Origin: Helicobacter sp. 13S00401-1
GTDB taxonomy: Bacteria > Campylobacterota > Campylobacteria > Campylobacterales > Helicobacteraceae
DNA: 52,802 nucleotides
Assembly: GCF_002272925.1 (NCBI RefSeq)
Contig: NZ_MLAR01000011.1
Location: 1 to 52,802 of the forward strand
Reading direction: 5' to 3'
Notes under the pieces: generated by a model
What the model saw: only the letters and a program-made list of their open reading frames with translations
The model's database searches: none
Told to the model about the DNA's origin: nothing
Translations under genes and position numbers: made by a program
Shown: positions 43,641 through 52,389 of the stretch, in pieces
Layout: the number at the start of each line of letters is the position of its first letter
Position numbering within the stretch: position 1 is the stretch's first letter

Positions 43641-45139
43641 ATAAGACTTTCTCCTTTAGTTATGATACCTTTTTTAAAAAGCTCGTGTGCTTGGACTTCA
43701 AGTGAAGGGATATCACTAGTTTGAAAAAAGTTTTCTAGCAAACTAACACTATCCATTATGGAATCTAAAGAGGGGGTAAAAGGAAGATATTCATTTATAA
43801 GTTTTCTTTTACCTAGCCCACTAAAATAACAGCTTATACAGCCTCTTCCATCACACTCTAAACACTTAGTCATTAGTAGTCTTTGAGATATAAAAAGCCT
43901 TAAAGTTGCTTTTAAGACATGCTTTTTAGCCCCAAGGTTCCTAAGTCTTTGTATGATGCTAAAAACTGAGCTTGAGTGAATGCTTGCTAAGACTAGATGC
44001 CCACTTAAAGCTGCCATCAAAGCTAGAGCAAGCGTTTCTTTATCCCTTATCTCGCCTATCATTATCACATCAGGATCTTGACGAAGTACATATTTCAAAG
44101 CTACTTCAAAGCCAAAGTTTTCTTTAACTTCACACTGAGAGATGCCTTCTATGTCTTTTTCTACTGGATCTTCTATAGTTACTATCTTTTTAGCTCCTTT
44201 ATTAATATGCTCTAAGCAAGTATAAAGTGTCGTAGTTTTTCCACTTCCAGTTGGACCACTTATAAGTATAAGCCCAGACTTTGCTTCTAAACTATCTTTA
44301 AGCAAGTTTATAAACTTAGCATCTAAACCTAAGTCTTTAAAAGTAAAGCTCTTAGTTTTTAAGCTAGGCAGTCTTAAGACTATAGATTCTCCTTCTTTAA
44401 GGAAGAGAAAAGAGCTTCTTATATCTAGGGTTTTAGAATCTACTTCTATATTAAAGTGCCCATCTAGCGCGTTAAATCTATTAGTAATATCAACATTGCT
44501 TAAAAGCTTTAGCTGCTTAGAGATACTTAAAAAGTTCCCTAACTCTAGGTTTCTAATAAAATGCAAGATTCCTTCAAGCCTTATATAAAAACTAGCTTTG
44601 CTACCTTTGGCAACTAGATGTATATCACTAGCATTTAACAAGCTTGCATAACTTAGCAAAGAAGCTATGCTTACTTCCTTGCTTTCATACTTAAACTTCA
44701 AGGCTATATTTATCTTTTTTAACATATAGTGAGAACACACACAAAAATCTATCTCATAGTCTTTAAACTTATCATTTATGCTTTGCGTGATATTAAGCTT
44801 ATGGAAGTGGTTTAAAAAGTTAGGAGCTATAAGCTTAAGGTGTTTTGTCTGTGCTAAGACTTCAACTACTATGGCTGGTAAAAACTCTTGAGGCAGTATT
44901 AAGATATTAACCAGGCGTATAGAATCTATATCTATATACTCTATCCCTTCGTTTTTTAAGGCTTTAAAGATTAGGGCTTCATTATCTAGATTACTTTCTA
45001 AAAAGTGCTCTAAGTCTATGCCATCTTTACTAAGCAAATCTAAGATTAGATCCTTTTGCCTATCTTCATCTAAGAGGTTTAAAAAAGGAGTTAAGTTAGT
45101 GTAGGGATTGGCTTCATAAAGGAGGGGTTGGCTTTTCAT
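43637..45139 (-). CDS. ctsE: Type II secretion/competence ATPase, GspE/CtsE-like
   Basis: 500 residues. The N-terminal T2SSE-like part (1-150) precedes the ATPase core: Walker A GPTGSGKT (295-302), Asp box IEDPVE (322-327), Walker B-like VIMIGEIRD (358-366), His box LVLASIHSS (382-390), and a tetracysteine zinc site near 416-427 (CLEC...CISC). By family knowledge Campylobacter CtsE powers transformation pseudopilus assembly. No pilin, CtsF or prepilin peptidase is nearby, so substrate assignment is inferred. It starts 12 nt after thyX and overlaps the outer membrane protein gene by 4 nt. Confidence 0.82.
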   Translation of the reverse strand: MKSQPLLYEANPYTNLTPFLNLLDEDRQKDLILDLLSKDGIDLEHFLESNLDNEALIFKALKNEGIEYIDIDSIRLVNILILPQEFLPAIVVEVLAQTKHLKLIAPNFLNHFHKLNITQSINDKFKDYEIDFCVCSHYMLKKINIALKFKYESKEVSIASLLSYASLLNASDIHLVAKGSKASFYIRLEGILHFIRNLELGNFLSISKQLKLLSNVDITNRFNALDGHFNIEVDSKTLDIRSSFLFLKEGESIVLRLPSLKTKSFTFKDLGLDAKFINLLKDSLEAKSGLILISGPTGSGKTTTLYTCLEHINKGAKKIVTIEDPVEKDIEGISQCEVKENFGFEVALKYVLRQDPDVIMIGEIRDKETLALALMAALSGHLVLASIHSSSVFSIIQRLRNLGAKKHVLKATLRLFISQRLLMTKCLECDGRGCISCYFSGLGKRKLINEYLPFTPSLDSIMDSVSLLENFFQTSDIPSLEVQAHELFKKGIITKGESLI

Positions 45140-45150
45140 CTATTTGTTTT

Positions 45151-45798
45151 TTAATCTTTTGCTAGATAGTCTACAAAAAGATACTTATGCTCTTCTGGCA
45201 GGGCTTCATAAATCTTAAAAGCAAGATTTCTTATCTCCCAAAGGGCATTTTTTGAAGTGCGTAACTCTAAAAAGTTTTGCAAACTTCTAGCATTTATACT
45301 CCAAACTAAACTAGTCTTATAACACTCTGGCAAAGAGTACTTAGCTATGTCATTAGGAAGACCAGAATCTAAAAGCTTCTTAATGTTTTCTAAAGCTTCT
45401 AGGCTGGCTTTATCTATCTCAGGATTATTTGTTAAAACTATATACTTAGTTGCCCTCTCTAAGCCATCTTTAGAATCTAAAAAGCCTTCTTCTTTTCTTA
45501 GCTCTTTTAAAGTGTATCTTGTAGACTTTACGCTAAGATTAGCCATACGGTGGCGTGCTAACTCTTGCAAGCAAGCACGACTTATACCTTTAATGTCAAA
45601 GTTATAAACTAGATGTTCTAGAGTTGATTTATGTTTGTTGACATTGCCTACTCTATAAATTAGTGCCTTGTCATTTTCCCCGCCATTATCACTTTTAGCG
45701 TGGCTTTCCCAACAAGTGCGTATAGCGTGAGAACACACACTTAAGGGGGTATGATGAAGCAAGGTTATATTTATAGAATCTATGCTTTTTGCTTCCAT
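45151..45798 (-). CDS. thyX: FAD-dependent thymidylate synthase
   Basis: 215 residues, normal for ThyX. The signature RHRMANLSVKSTRY fits RHR-x7-S plus NxxSxRY of the family. EHLVYNFDI and ARSLQNFLELR are also typical. By family knowledge it makes dTMP using FAD and NADPH and replaces ThyA in most Campylobacterota. One base separates its start from the ABC-F stop, so co-transcription is clear. Confidence 0.95.
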   Translation of the reverse strand: MEAKSIDSINITLLHHTPLSVCSHAIRTCWESHAKSDNGGENDKALIYRVGNVNKHKSTLEHLVYNFDIKGISRACLQELARHRMANLSVKSTRYTLKELRKEEGFLDSKDGLERATKYIVLTNNPEIDKASLEALENIKKLLDSGLPNDIAKYSLPECYKTSLVWSINARSLQNFLELRTSKNALWEIRNLAFKIYEALPEEHKYLFVDYLAKD

Positions 45799-45799
45799 C

Positions 45800-47422
45800 T
45801 TATCTGCCTCCTTTAAGATCTTGCCCCTTAGATTCTAAGTACTCTTCATAGCTTCCTTTAAAGTCTATGACTTTTACTCCATTAGGAGTTGGCTCTAACT
45901 CTATGATGCGGTTTGCATAAGCGCTAATTAACTCCCTATCGTGGCTTACACATATAACATTACCACTAAACTTATAAAGCCCTTCACCTAAAGCTATGAT
46001 AGCTTCTAAGTCAAGATGGTTAGTTGGCTCATCTAGCACTAAAAAATTCCCTCCTGCTAGCATAAGTTGAGATATAACCATGCGATGTTTTTCGCCTCCA
46101 CTAAGTTGGCTTACTTTTTTCTCTTGCTCAGGTCCACTAAAAAGCATACGTCCTAAAGCGCTTCTTATCTCATTAGAATCCATTTTTTTATCAAAGCTTC
46201 TTAGCCACTCATACAAGGTCTCTTCGCTTTTTATGCTCTCACTTACATTTTGTGGAAAGTAGCCTTTTTCTATGGTAGCTCCCCACTTAACAGTGCCACT
46301 TTTTGGCTTTAAGTCTTCTACTAAAAGACGACACAAAGTAGTCTTACCAACGCCATTTGGGCCAATCAATGCCACTTTTTCACCAGGTAAAAACTTTAGA
46401 CTTAGGTTTTCTATAAGCTTAGAATCGTTATAGCTAAAGGTTAGATTTTCGCACTCTAGGGCTTCATTACCTATACTTCTTTTTGGTTTAAAAACGATAC
46501 TTGGATCGCGACGACTTGAGATTTTGAGTGCTTCTATGTTTAGCTTATCAAGTTGTTTTTGGCGTGATGTTGCTTGCTTGGCCTTAGAAGCATTAGCACT
46601 AAAGCGTGCTATAAAGCTTTCTAGCTCTTCTTTTTCTTTTAGCTTTTTATTACGCTCAGCATCTTGCTGCTTTGCTATTAAAGTAGATTCTATATACCAG
46701 TCATCATAGTTTCCACTAAACTCACGTACATTTCCAAAGTCCATATCTAAGATATTAGTACAGACTGAATTTAAAAAGTGCCTATCATGGCTTATAACTA
46801 TCATAGTACCCTCATGACGTTTTAGATGCTCTTCAAGCCAGTTGATAGAAGGCAAATCAAGGTTGTTAGTAGGCTCATCTAAAAGCAAAATCTCAGGCTT
46901 ATAAAAAAGTACTTGTGCTAGTAAAATCTTAAACTTCTCACTACTTGTAATTGAACTCATCAAGTCATCTTGCTTGCTAGCGGGGAATCCTAAGTCTTCT
47001 AAAATCTTTTCTATAACTACTTCAACTTCATACATTGGGTCTTCTTCAGCATAAATCATCTCTAACTCAGCTAAGCGCTCATTTACCTTATCATCGCTTA
47101 AATCACCCTCTGCATAAAGTCTCTCTTTTTCTTTCATACACTCATAAAGCCTCTTATTGCCTATTAAAACAGCATCTTTTAAGCTTAAGTCTTCATAAGC
47201 GTACTGATCTTGCTTTAACACGCCTAAACGAAGGCCATTATTTATAACTATATCCCCACTACTTGCTTCTAGCTCGTTTGAAAGGATTTTTAAAAATGTA
47301 GATTTCCCAGCGCCATTAGCCCCTATAAGGCCATACCTTTTTCCAGAATCTAATTTTATATTTACACCTTCAAAAAGCTTTTTTGTGGCATATCTCATTG
47401 ATAGATTAATAGTTTGTAGCAT
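45800..47422 (-). CDS. ABC-F family ATPase, YbiT-like
   Basis: 540 residues, two ABC cassettes and no membrane part. Cassette 1: Walker A GANGAGKST and Walker B LLLDEPTNNLD, with a degenerate signature (TSSEKFKILLAQ). Cassette 2: GPNGVGKTT, the signature LSGGEKHR and LVLDEPTNHLD. The inter-domain linker (about 235-320) is rich in K and E. By family knowledge ABC-F proteins bind the ribosomal E site and relieve stalling. The degenerate first signature favours the YbiT subgroup over EttA. Confidence 0.9.
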   Translation of the reverse strand: MLQTINLSMRYATKKLFEGVNIKLDSGKRYGLIGANGAGKSTFLKILSNELEASSGDIVINNGLRLGVLKQDQYAYEDLSLKDAVLIGNKRLYECMKEKERLYAEGDLSDDKVNERLAELEMIYAEEDPMYEVEVVIEKILEDLGFPASKQDDLMSSITSSEKFKILLAQVLFYKPEILLLDEPTNNLDLPSINWLEEHLKRHEGTMIVISHDRHFLNSVCTNILDMDFGNVREFSGNYDDWYIESTLIAKQQDAERNKKLKEKEELESFIARFSANASKAKQATSRQKQLDKLNIEALKISSRRDPSIVFKPKRSIGNEALECENLTFSYNDSKLIENLSLKFLPGEKVALIGPNGVGKTTLCRLLVEDLKPKSGTVKWGATIEKGYFPQNVSESIKSEETLYEWLRSFDKKMDSNEIRSALGRMLFSGPEQEKKVSQLSGGEKHRMVISQLMLAGGNFLVLDEPTNHLDLEAIIALGEGLYKFSGNVICVSHDRELISAYANRIIELEPTPNGVKVIDFKGSYEEYLESKGQDLKGGR

Positions 47423-47542
47423 TTGCGTCCTTAGGTTTAAACTAGCCTTAGAATCTAGTTTCTATAATGTTTTAGTTATATTACTATGTCAAAAGGCTTT
47501 TTTATAAAAGATTGATAAAAATCTTTTTCTTGTGCTTATAAA

Positions 47543-47697
47543 GCATCATATAGCATAGGCAAGATTACTTTTTGCAAGGTTAACTAGCTTTTATTCCAGC
47601 ACTGAAACAAAGCAAAAATGCCACAGGCCTTAAAAAATTATAATTATTGGAAGTTTTGTTGTCATGGATGAGTGCTTGTTAAAAATAATCTACATCA
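47543..47697. repeat. Dispersed hairpin-rich repeat, internally deleted copy M2
   Basis: Starts with ATCATATAGCATAGG as copy R does, reaches TTATTCCAGCAC and jumps to TGAAACAAAGC and the conserved 3' module (AATGCC, GGCCTTAAAAAATTATAATTATTGG..., ending GTTAAAAATAATCTACATC in pieces). The whole central hairpin part is missing. The last bases supply the stop codon and final codons of the pirin gene. The rest of 47423-47678 has no gene. Confidence 0.8.
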
Positions 47698-48404
47698 CTT
47701 ACAGCACTAGCCATTTCTATAAACAAAAAATGAGAGTTAGCCAAGGCTTTAAAGCTTAAGGTTAACTCATCTGTGATTTTTACTGCGTCATATTTACTTA
47801 CTTCCATATTATTTATAAGCATAACTCCTTCTATCATAACAAGATAGATTTGGCGCTTTTCTTGTAACTCAAAGCTAAGCGTAGCGTTTTCTTCTAGCAA
47901 GCTTGCATAAATGTTTGCATCTTGATTTATCTTAACACTTGCACTTCCACTAAGAGGCGAAACTATATGCTTTATGGTATTTACAAAGTCTTTTTTTTCA
48001 TACTTAAAAGAGCCGTAATTTGGAGTTAAGTTATTCTTATCTGGATAAATCCAGATTTGTAAAAATCTTAAATACAAACTTTCACTATCATTTTTCTCAG
48101 AGTGAGTTACCCCAGTGCCTGCACTCATATACTGCACATTATGCGCATCTAAGGTCTCTTTGTTTTTCATAGAATCTTTATGCGTTAACTCTCCTTCAAC
48201 CACATAACTTACTATCTCCATATCTTTGTGAGAGTGAGTTTCAAAGCCTGTTTGTGGAGCCACTATGTCATCATTTAACACGCGTAATACACCAAAGTGT
48301 ATATTTTTAGAGTCATAGTACTCAGCAAAAGAAAAGTGAAAGCGACTTGTAAGCCAACCACGACTTGCAACATGCATCACATCTTTATCTATCTTTTCTA
48401 GCAT
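47679..48404 (-). CDS. Pirin family protein
   Basis: 241 residues, bicupin fold. The N-terminal cupin has FETHSHKDMEIVSYVVEGELTH (metal-binding histidines, shown as two overlapping parts: FETHSHKDME and YVVEGELTH) and MSAGTGVTHSEKN (third histidine and glutamate). By family knowledge YhaK-like pirins bind iron or other metals and some have quercetinase activity; in bacteria the role is often redox sensing. The last codons (VDYF, stop) come from the end of the dispersed repeat, which may have replaced the original 3' end. Confidence 0.87.
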   Translation of the reverse strand: MLEKIDKDVMHVASRGWLTSRFHFSFAEYYDSKNIHFGVLRVLNDDIVAPQTGFETHSHKDMEIVSYVVEGELTHKDSMKNKETLDAHNVQYMSAGTGVTHSEKNDSESLYLRFLQIWIYPDKNNLTPNYGSFKYEKKDFVNTIKHIVSPLSGSASVKINQDANIYASLLEENATLSFELQEKRQIYLVMIEGVMLINNMEVSKYDAVKITDELTLSFKALANSHFLFIEMASAVSDVDYF

Positions 48405-48785
48405 GTTTTTTAGCCTTATTAAGTTCTTTTTTAGTAGATAAAAATTATATCGCTTAAGTTTGTAAGCTTTATGTGAGAAGTATAAAAACTTAAACAGAAT
48501 CTAAAAAGGCTTTAAGCCTAAAACTTCTTATCTTTAATATCTATCTATAAATATATAAAAGTATGAGTTTATTTTACTACTATTAAAATATAGCCTTTTA
48601 TAGGTTACTAAAAAGGCTATCTAGCATCACCATCATAGAAAAACTTTAGATTTTAAAGCCTTGAATGTCCTTGCTAGATAAGTTAGAAGTTAGATCTTCA
48701 AAAAGCTATTAATAATACTTATCACCTACTAAAATTTACTATTTATTAATAAAAATTTATATTTTCTTAACAAAATATTCATAAT
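48405..48785. other. Gene-free stretch between the pirin and nrfH promoters
   Basis: AT-rich, with one AGAATCTA motif near 48495. It must carry the pirin promoter, but no clear -35/-10 pair stands out. No coding frame, repeat copy or tRNA is visible. Confidence 0.5.
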
Positions 48786-48828
48786 TTGATCAAAATCACA
48801 CTACATTTACAAGAAAAAACATTACAAT
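48786..48828 (+). promoter_or_regulatory. FNR/CRP-like site and -10 box of nrfHA (class II layout)
   Basis: TTGATCAAAATCAC (48786-48799) matches 9 of 10 positions of the FNR pattern TTGAT-N4-ATCAA. TACAAT (48823-48828) follows. With a start near 48835 the site centre sits at about -42, the normal class II activator position. The leader to nrfH would be about 160 nt. Confidence 0.6.
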
Positions 48829-48993
48829 CATTTAATCTTTATTTACTTTTGCATAACTTACAAAAGTATAGAGATAGCTCAATATATGAAGGAAAAACTA
48901 ACTTAGGTCAAAAACTAAGACTTACAACACCAACTCTTAATAAGTAAAGGGAGAAAAAGGTGCGTTTCACCAAGCAAAGGGGGCAAAAAAGAA

Positions 48994-49524
48994 GTGGAAA
49001 AGCCAGATAAACAAAACAAAAATAGAGATGATGAAGAAAAAAGCTTTTATACCTACACTAAGTGGCTGCCCATTATAGTGGGTATAGCCTTAGTGGTGGT
49101 GATACTACAAGGAAGCTATACCTTTTATAACGCCAAAGGCTTTAGCTATCTAAGTAGTGATTCTAAAGCTTGCAATAACTGCCATGTTATGAATGACGTC
49201 TATAGCGACTGGCTAAAAAGTCCTCATGCAAAACATGCTAAGTGTATAGATTGTCACTTGCCTCATGATTTTGTAGGCAAGTGGATGGCAAAGGCTAAAA
49301 GTGGTGTAGGGCACGCTTATGAGTTTACATTTAACGACAACTTGCCACCTAATCTAAGTGCAAGTGAGAACACAAAAAAAGTAGTTCAAGCTAACTGCAT
49401 AGCCTGTCACATGCCTTATGCAAGTAATGCAGTAAATCCAACTTTAAAAAACCATCCTAATAATGGAGATGCTTTAAACTGCGTCTCTTGTCATGCAGGC
49501 ATGGGTCATAAAAGGGGATTTTAA
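48994..49524 (+). CDS. nrfH: Cytochrome c nitrite reductase membrane subunit NrfH
   Basis: 176 residues with a GTG start (AAAGGGGG about 10-17 nt upstream; no better in-frame start). One membrane segment (about 25-44) anchors a periplasmic domain with four CxxCH hemes: CNNCH (60-64), CIDCH (84-88), CIACH and CVSCH. By family knowledge it is a NapC/NirT-type quinol dehydrogenase that passes electrons from menaquinol to NrfA. It is 68 bp upstream of nrfA, the usual order in this phylum. Confidence 0.95.
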   Translation: MEKPDKQNKNRDDEEKSFYTYTKWLPIIVGIALVVVILQGSYTFYNAKGFSYLSSDSKACNNCHVMNDVYSDWLKSPHAKHAKCIDCHLPHDFVGKWMAKAKSGVGHAYEFTFNDNLPPNLSASENTKKVVQANCIACHMPYASNAVNPTLKNHPNNGDALNCVSCHAGMGHKRGF

Positions 49525-49592
49525 AATGGGAAGGGAAAAATATTTGCAAACAACAAAGCTCAAAATAAGTTTAATTTCACAAAGGAGAGAAA

Positions 49593-51449
49593 ATGCAAGG
49601 AGATAGGATAAAAGGCAAAAAGTGGATATGGTGGGTAGTCTTAGTTATCATCATAATTATAATCATAGCCATAGCATGGTTTAATCACAGTATAAACTCT
49701 AAAAAACAAGAAGAGGCAGCAAAGTTGCGTGCTCAAACAAGTGTTACTTCAACAGTAAGCTTAAGCGATGATGACCCGCGCTTTACAACTTGGGGTAAAC
49801 TTTTCCCTAGCTATCTTGATATGTATCTAAGTGTGACTAAAAAAGATCCCAACTATACAGACTATGGTGGCAATATAAGCTATAGCAAGCTTATGAGATA
49901 TCCACAGCTTACTCAAATCTGGGCGGGATACACCTTTGCAGTAGATTTCAATGAAGATAGAGGTCACTACTACGCACAAATCGATCAAATGGAAACAGGG
50001 CGTAATCATAAAGACTTAATAAACTCTCACGGCCTAAAAGGCTTTGGTGGTCAACCAGCAGCTTGTATGCAATGCCACAGTGGATGGATGCCTTGGCTTT
50101 ATAAAAATGTAGCAAAAGGCGACTTTGCCGTATTTAGCTCAACAGACTACTGGACTATGATAAAAAATGTCCCTGTTATGAAAGATCAAAGTGCAGAAGC
50201 CCACGTTAGCCCACATGGTGGAACTAAGATGGGTATAACTTGTTCTGACTGTCATAATCCAAATGATATGGGCTTAAGGATCACAAGACCAGCAGCCATA
50301 AAAGGCTACATGGCTAGAGGTTATCAACCTGATAAAGACTATGGTATAAAAGCTACAAGAGCAGAGATGAGAACTTTAGTTTGTACTCAGTGCCACGTTG
50401 AATACTACTTTAAACCAGTTGGACACAAAGTTACAGTTATGGGAGAAAGCATAGCCCAAGATGGCAAGTCAAAATGGTGGAATGGCACTCAAAAAACAGT
50501 AGATGAAATAGATATTTGGAGGGATGGAAACCATGCTACTACTAAAGAAGTAAACGGTATAGAGCTTACTTATCCATGGACTTTTTGGCCTAAAGGTAAG
50601 CCTTTTAGGATAGAGATGTTAGATAAGTATTATGATTCTGTAAGAGATATTTTCCCTGATGACTTCACTCACGCGCTTACAAAAGCACCTATCTTAAAAA
50701 TGCAACATCCTGAAGCTGAGATGTATAGTGGAAGTGTACACGCGGCTAATGGTGTAAGTTGTGCAGACTGTCACATGCCTTATATTAGACAAGGGGCCTC
50801 TAAAGTTAGTCAACATAATGTAACTTCACCACTAGATGATATGAACGCTTCTTGTAAGGCTTGTCACACTCAAAGTGTAGAGTACTTAAAAAACCAAGTC
50901 CTTAGAATCCAAACTTCTATAGGCCATGATCAAAGAGCAGCAGAGTACGCCTTAGTTAGCATGATACATGATGTTAGAGATGTAAGAGTTGAGTTAGGAA
51001 AGCTTCCAGAGTTTCAAACTGATGGCAAGGCTGATGACAAAAAGATTAGCGCTGTTTTAAAAGATGTTTTAGAACTTCATAGAAAGGCTTCTATGAGAGT
51101 AGACTTTACAGCTTCTGAAAACTCAAGTGGATTCCATAACCCTGAAGAAGCGGCTAGAATCTTACTTCAAAGCATAGATCAGTCTCGCCTAGCACAAGCA
51201 AAACTTGGCACCATAGCAGCCAAATATCATATAGCCTATACTCCTAGAAACTATAAGTTTGAAGATATACAAAAACTAAATCCAGGAATCTTAAAACTAG
51301 TAGATGATATGTATGGTGGCAAAAAAGGTGATAAGTTTCATCATAGTAAAGGTGTAGGTGATGCTCCTTCTCCTGCCTTATTACAACTTGATAAAGAAAC
51401 TGATCCTTACGACTATGAAAAGTTAGATAAAGATGTAAACACCCAGTAG
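49593..51449 (+). CDS. nrfA: Ammonia-forming cytochrome c nitrite reductase NrfA, all-CxxCH type
   Basis: 618 residues. An N-terminal uncleaved or slowly cleaved signal (WWVVLVIIIIIIIAIAWF) is followed by five heme motifs: CMQCH, CSDCH, CTQCH, CADCH and CKACH. The first occupies the place where most NrfA have the active-site CxxCK, so the lysine ligand is replaced by histidine. HAANGVSCADCHMP and the ligand histidines are in place. By family knowledge it reduces nitrite to ammonia with six electrons and also detoxifies NO. AAAGGAG upstream of ATG. No nrfI or ccm genes are nearby. Confidence 0.95.
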   Translation: MQGDRIKGKKWIWWVVLVIIIIIIIAIAWFNHSINSKKQEEAAKLRAQTSVTSTVSLSDDDPRFTTWGKLFPSYLDMYLSVTKKDPNYTDYGGNISYSKLMRYPQLTQIWAGYTFAVDFNEDRGHYYAQIDQMETGRNHKDLINSHGLKGFGGQPAACMQCHSGWMPWLYKNVAKGDFAVFSSTDYWTMIKNVPVMKDQSAEAHVSPHGGTKMGITCSDCHNPNDMGLRITRPAAIKGYMARGYQPDKDYGIKATRAEMRTLVCTQCHVEYYFKPVGHKVTVMGESIAQDGKSKWWNGTQKTVDEIDIWRDGNHATTKEVNGIELTYPWTFWPKGKPFRIEMLDKYYDSVRDIFPDDFTHALTKAPILKMQHPEAEMYSGSVHAANGVSCADCHMPYIRQGASKVSQHNVTSPLDDMNASCKACHTQSVEYLKNQVLRIQTSIGHDQRAAEYALVSMIHDVRDVRVELGKLPEFQTDGKADDKKISAVLKDVLELHRKASMRVDFTASENSSGFHNPEEAARILLQSIDQSRLAQAKLGTIAAKYHIAYTPRNYKFEDIQKLNPGILKLVDDMYGGKKGDKFHHSKGVGDAPSPALLQLDKETDPYDYEKLDKDVNTQ

Positions 51450-51465
51450 TCTAAATCTTACTACT

Positions 51466-51504
51466 TACCCTCTGCTTATATAAAAAGTTATAAGTAGAGA
51501 GGTA
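51466..51504 (+). terminator. Stem-loop downstream of nrfA
   Basis: TACCCTCTGCTTATA pairs with TATAAGTAGAGAGGTA with one bulge and one mismatch around an 8-nt loop, starting 16 nt after the nrfA stop. No T tract follows, so it may act in termination or in mRNA protection. Confidence 0.5.
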
Positions 51505-51839
51505 TCATTTATAACTGTCTTTAAGTCTTATGCAAACAAAAAAAGGCTTAAAGCAGTGTTTTATTTATATCTTAGGTCTTAAAAGAAAATGCTCCTATAA
51601 GAGTTGCACTAAAAATGCCAATCTAATACATTAACCTATAAGTATAGAAACCTAAATTACTTATAGAATCTTAATTCCCAGATTCCATTCTCCCTTATTT
51701 GTTGTCTATACTTCTACTTATTTCTTATCATAAACCTAATAAACCCTATAAACCAACTTATAACCTCACACCTTAGCATGAAGGTATAAAAGTATTAAAC
51801 TATCCACCTAGCTAATAATCCTACCTATCCTATTAAGAT
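51505..51839. other. Gene-free stretch between nrfA and repeat copy R
   Basis: AT-rich, one AGAATCT motif near 51664. No coding frame or structured element identified. Confidence 0.5.
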
Positions 51840-52294
51840 CAATCATATAGCATAGGAAGCACTACTTTTTTGCAATCTTGATTGGACATTATTCCAACAC
51901 TTTCTTTTTTGCATTATTTATTATTTATGTGTTTTTTTTAATAAAAAAAAGGGGTTTAACCCCTCCTCACTCCCGCAAAGCCTGTGAAAGCGTAAGCTTC
52001 CTAGAAACAAGTTTGGTTGCTGTAAGCAACTAGGGCTTTCTTTTAAGAAAGCCTTTTTCGGCAAATAAGGGGAGGGCATCACTTTTTTCGTTTCTAGCAA
52101 AGCGTTAGCTTCCTTGAAAACGAAGTTTCCTTGAAAAAAATGGCGTAAGCACTACTGCTTACTTAATTCCATTTTTTTGCACCACGAAACAAAGCGAGAA
52201 TGCCTTCGGCTTAGGAAACTATAATTATTGGAAGCTTCATTGTATATAGATAGCTGCTGGTTAAAAATAATAATTTATCTACCTAACAAATCCT
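51840..52294. repeat. Dispersed hairpin-rich repeat, full-length copy R
   Basis: The most complete copy, about 455 bp. It starts ATCATATAGCATAGG, has ATTCCAACACTTTC (51890-51904), AAAAGGGGTTTAACCCCTCC, hairpins at 51988-51999 and near 52016-52030, TTTTTCGGCAA and AAGGGGAGGGC, then CGTTTCTAGCA, a stem (52134-52143 with 52169-52178) around an inner stem (52145-52150 with 52157-52162), CACCACGAAAC and the 3' module from 52191. It lies about 95 bp past the stop of the second chemoreceptor gene. Confidence 0.85.
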
Positions 52295-52389
52295 ACTTAC
52301 TAGCCCAATAAGTCTACTTATCTATAAACCTATCTACCAATAAATCCATCAACCTATCTTCCCCCTATAAGCCTACTTAACAAGTCTCC

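Noticed and set aside
48960-49010. 16-codon frame before nrfH as a certain gene
   Set aside because: It has a usable ribosome binding site but is very short and overlaps nrfH; kept only as part of a finding, not as a gene.
51840-52294. The repeats as integron attC sites
   Set aside because: TTCCAAC and GTTAAAA resemble attC core ends, but they do not meet the RYYYAAC/GTTRRRY rule, the units are too long, and there is no integrase or cassette array.
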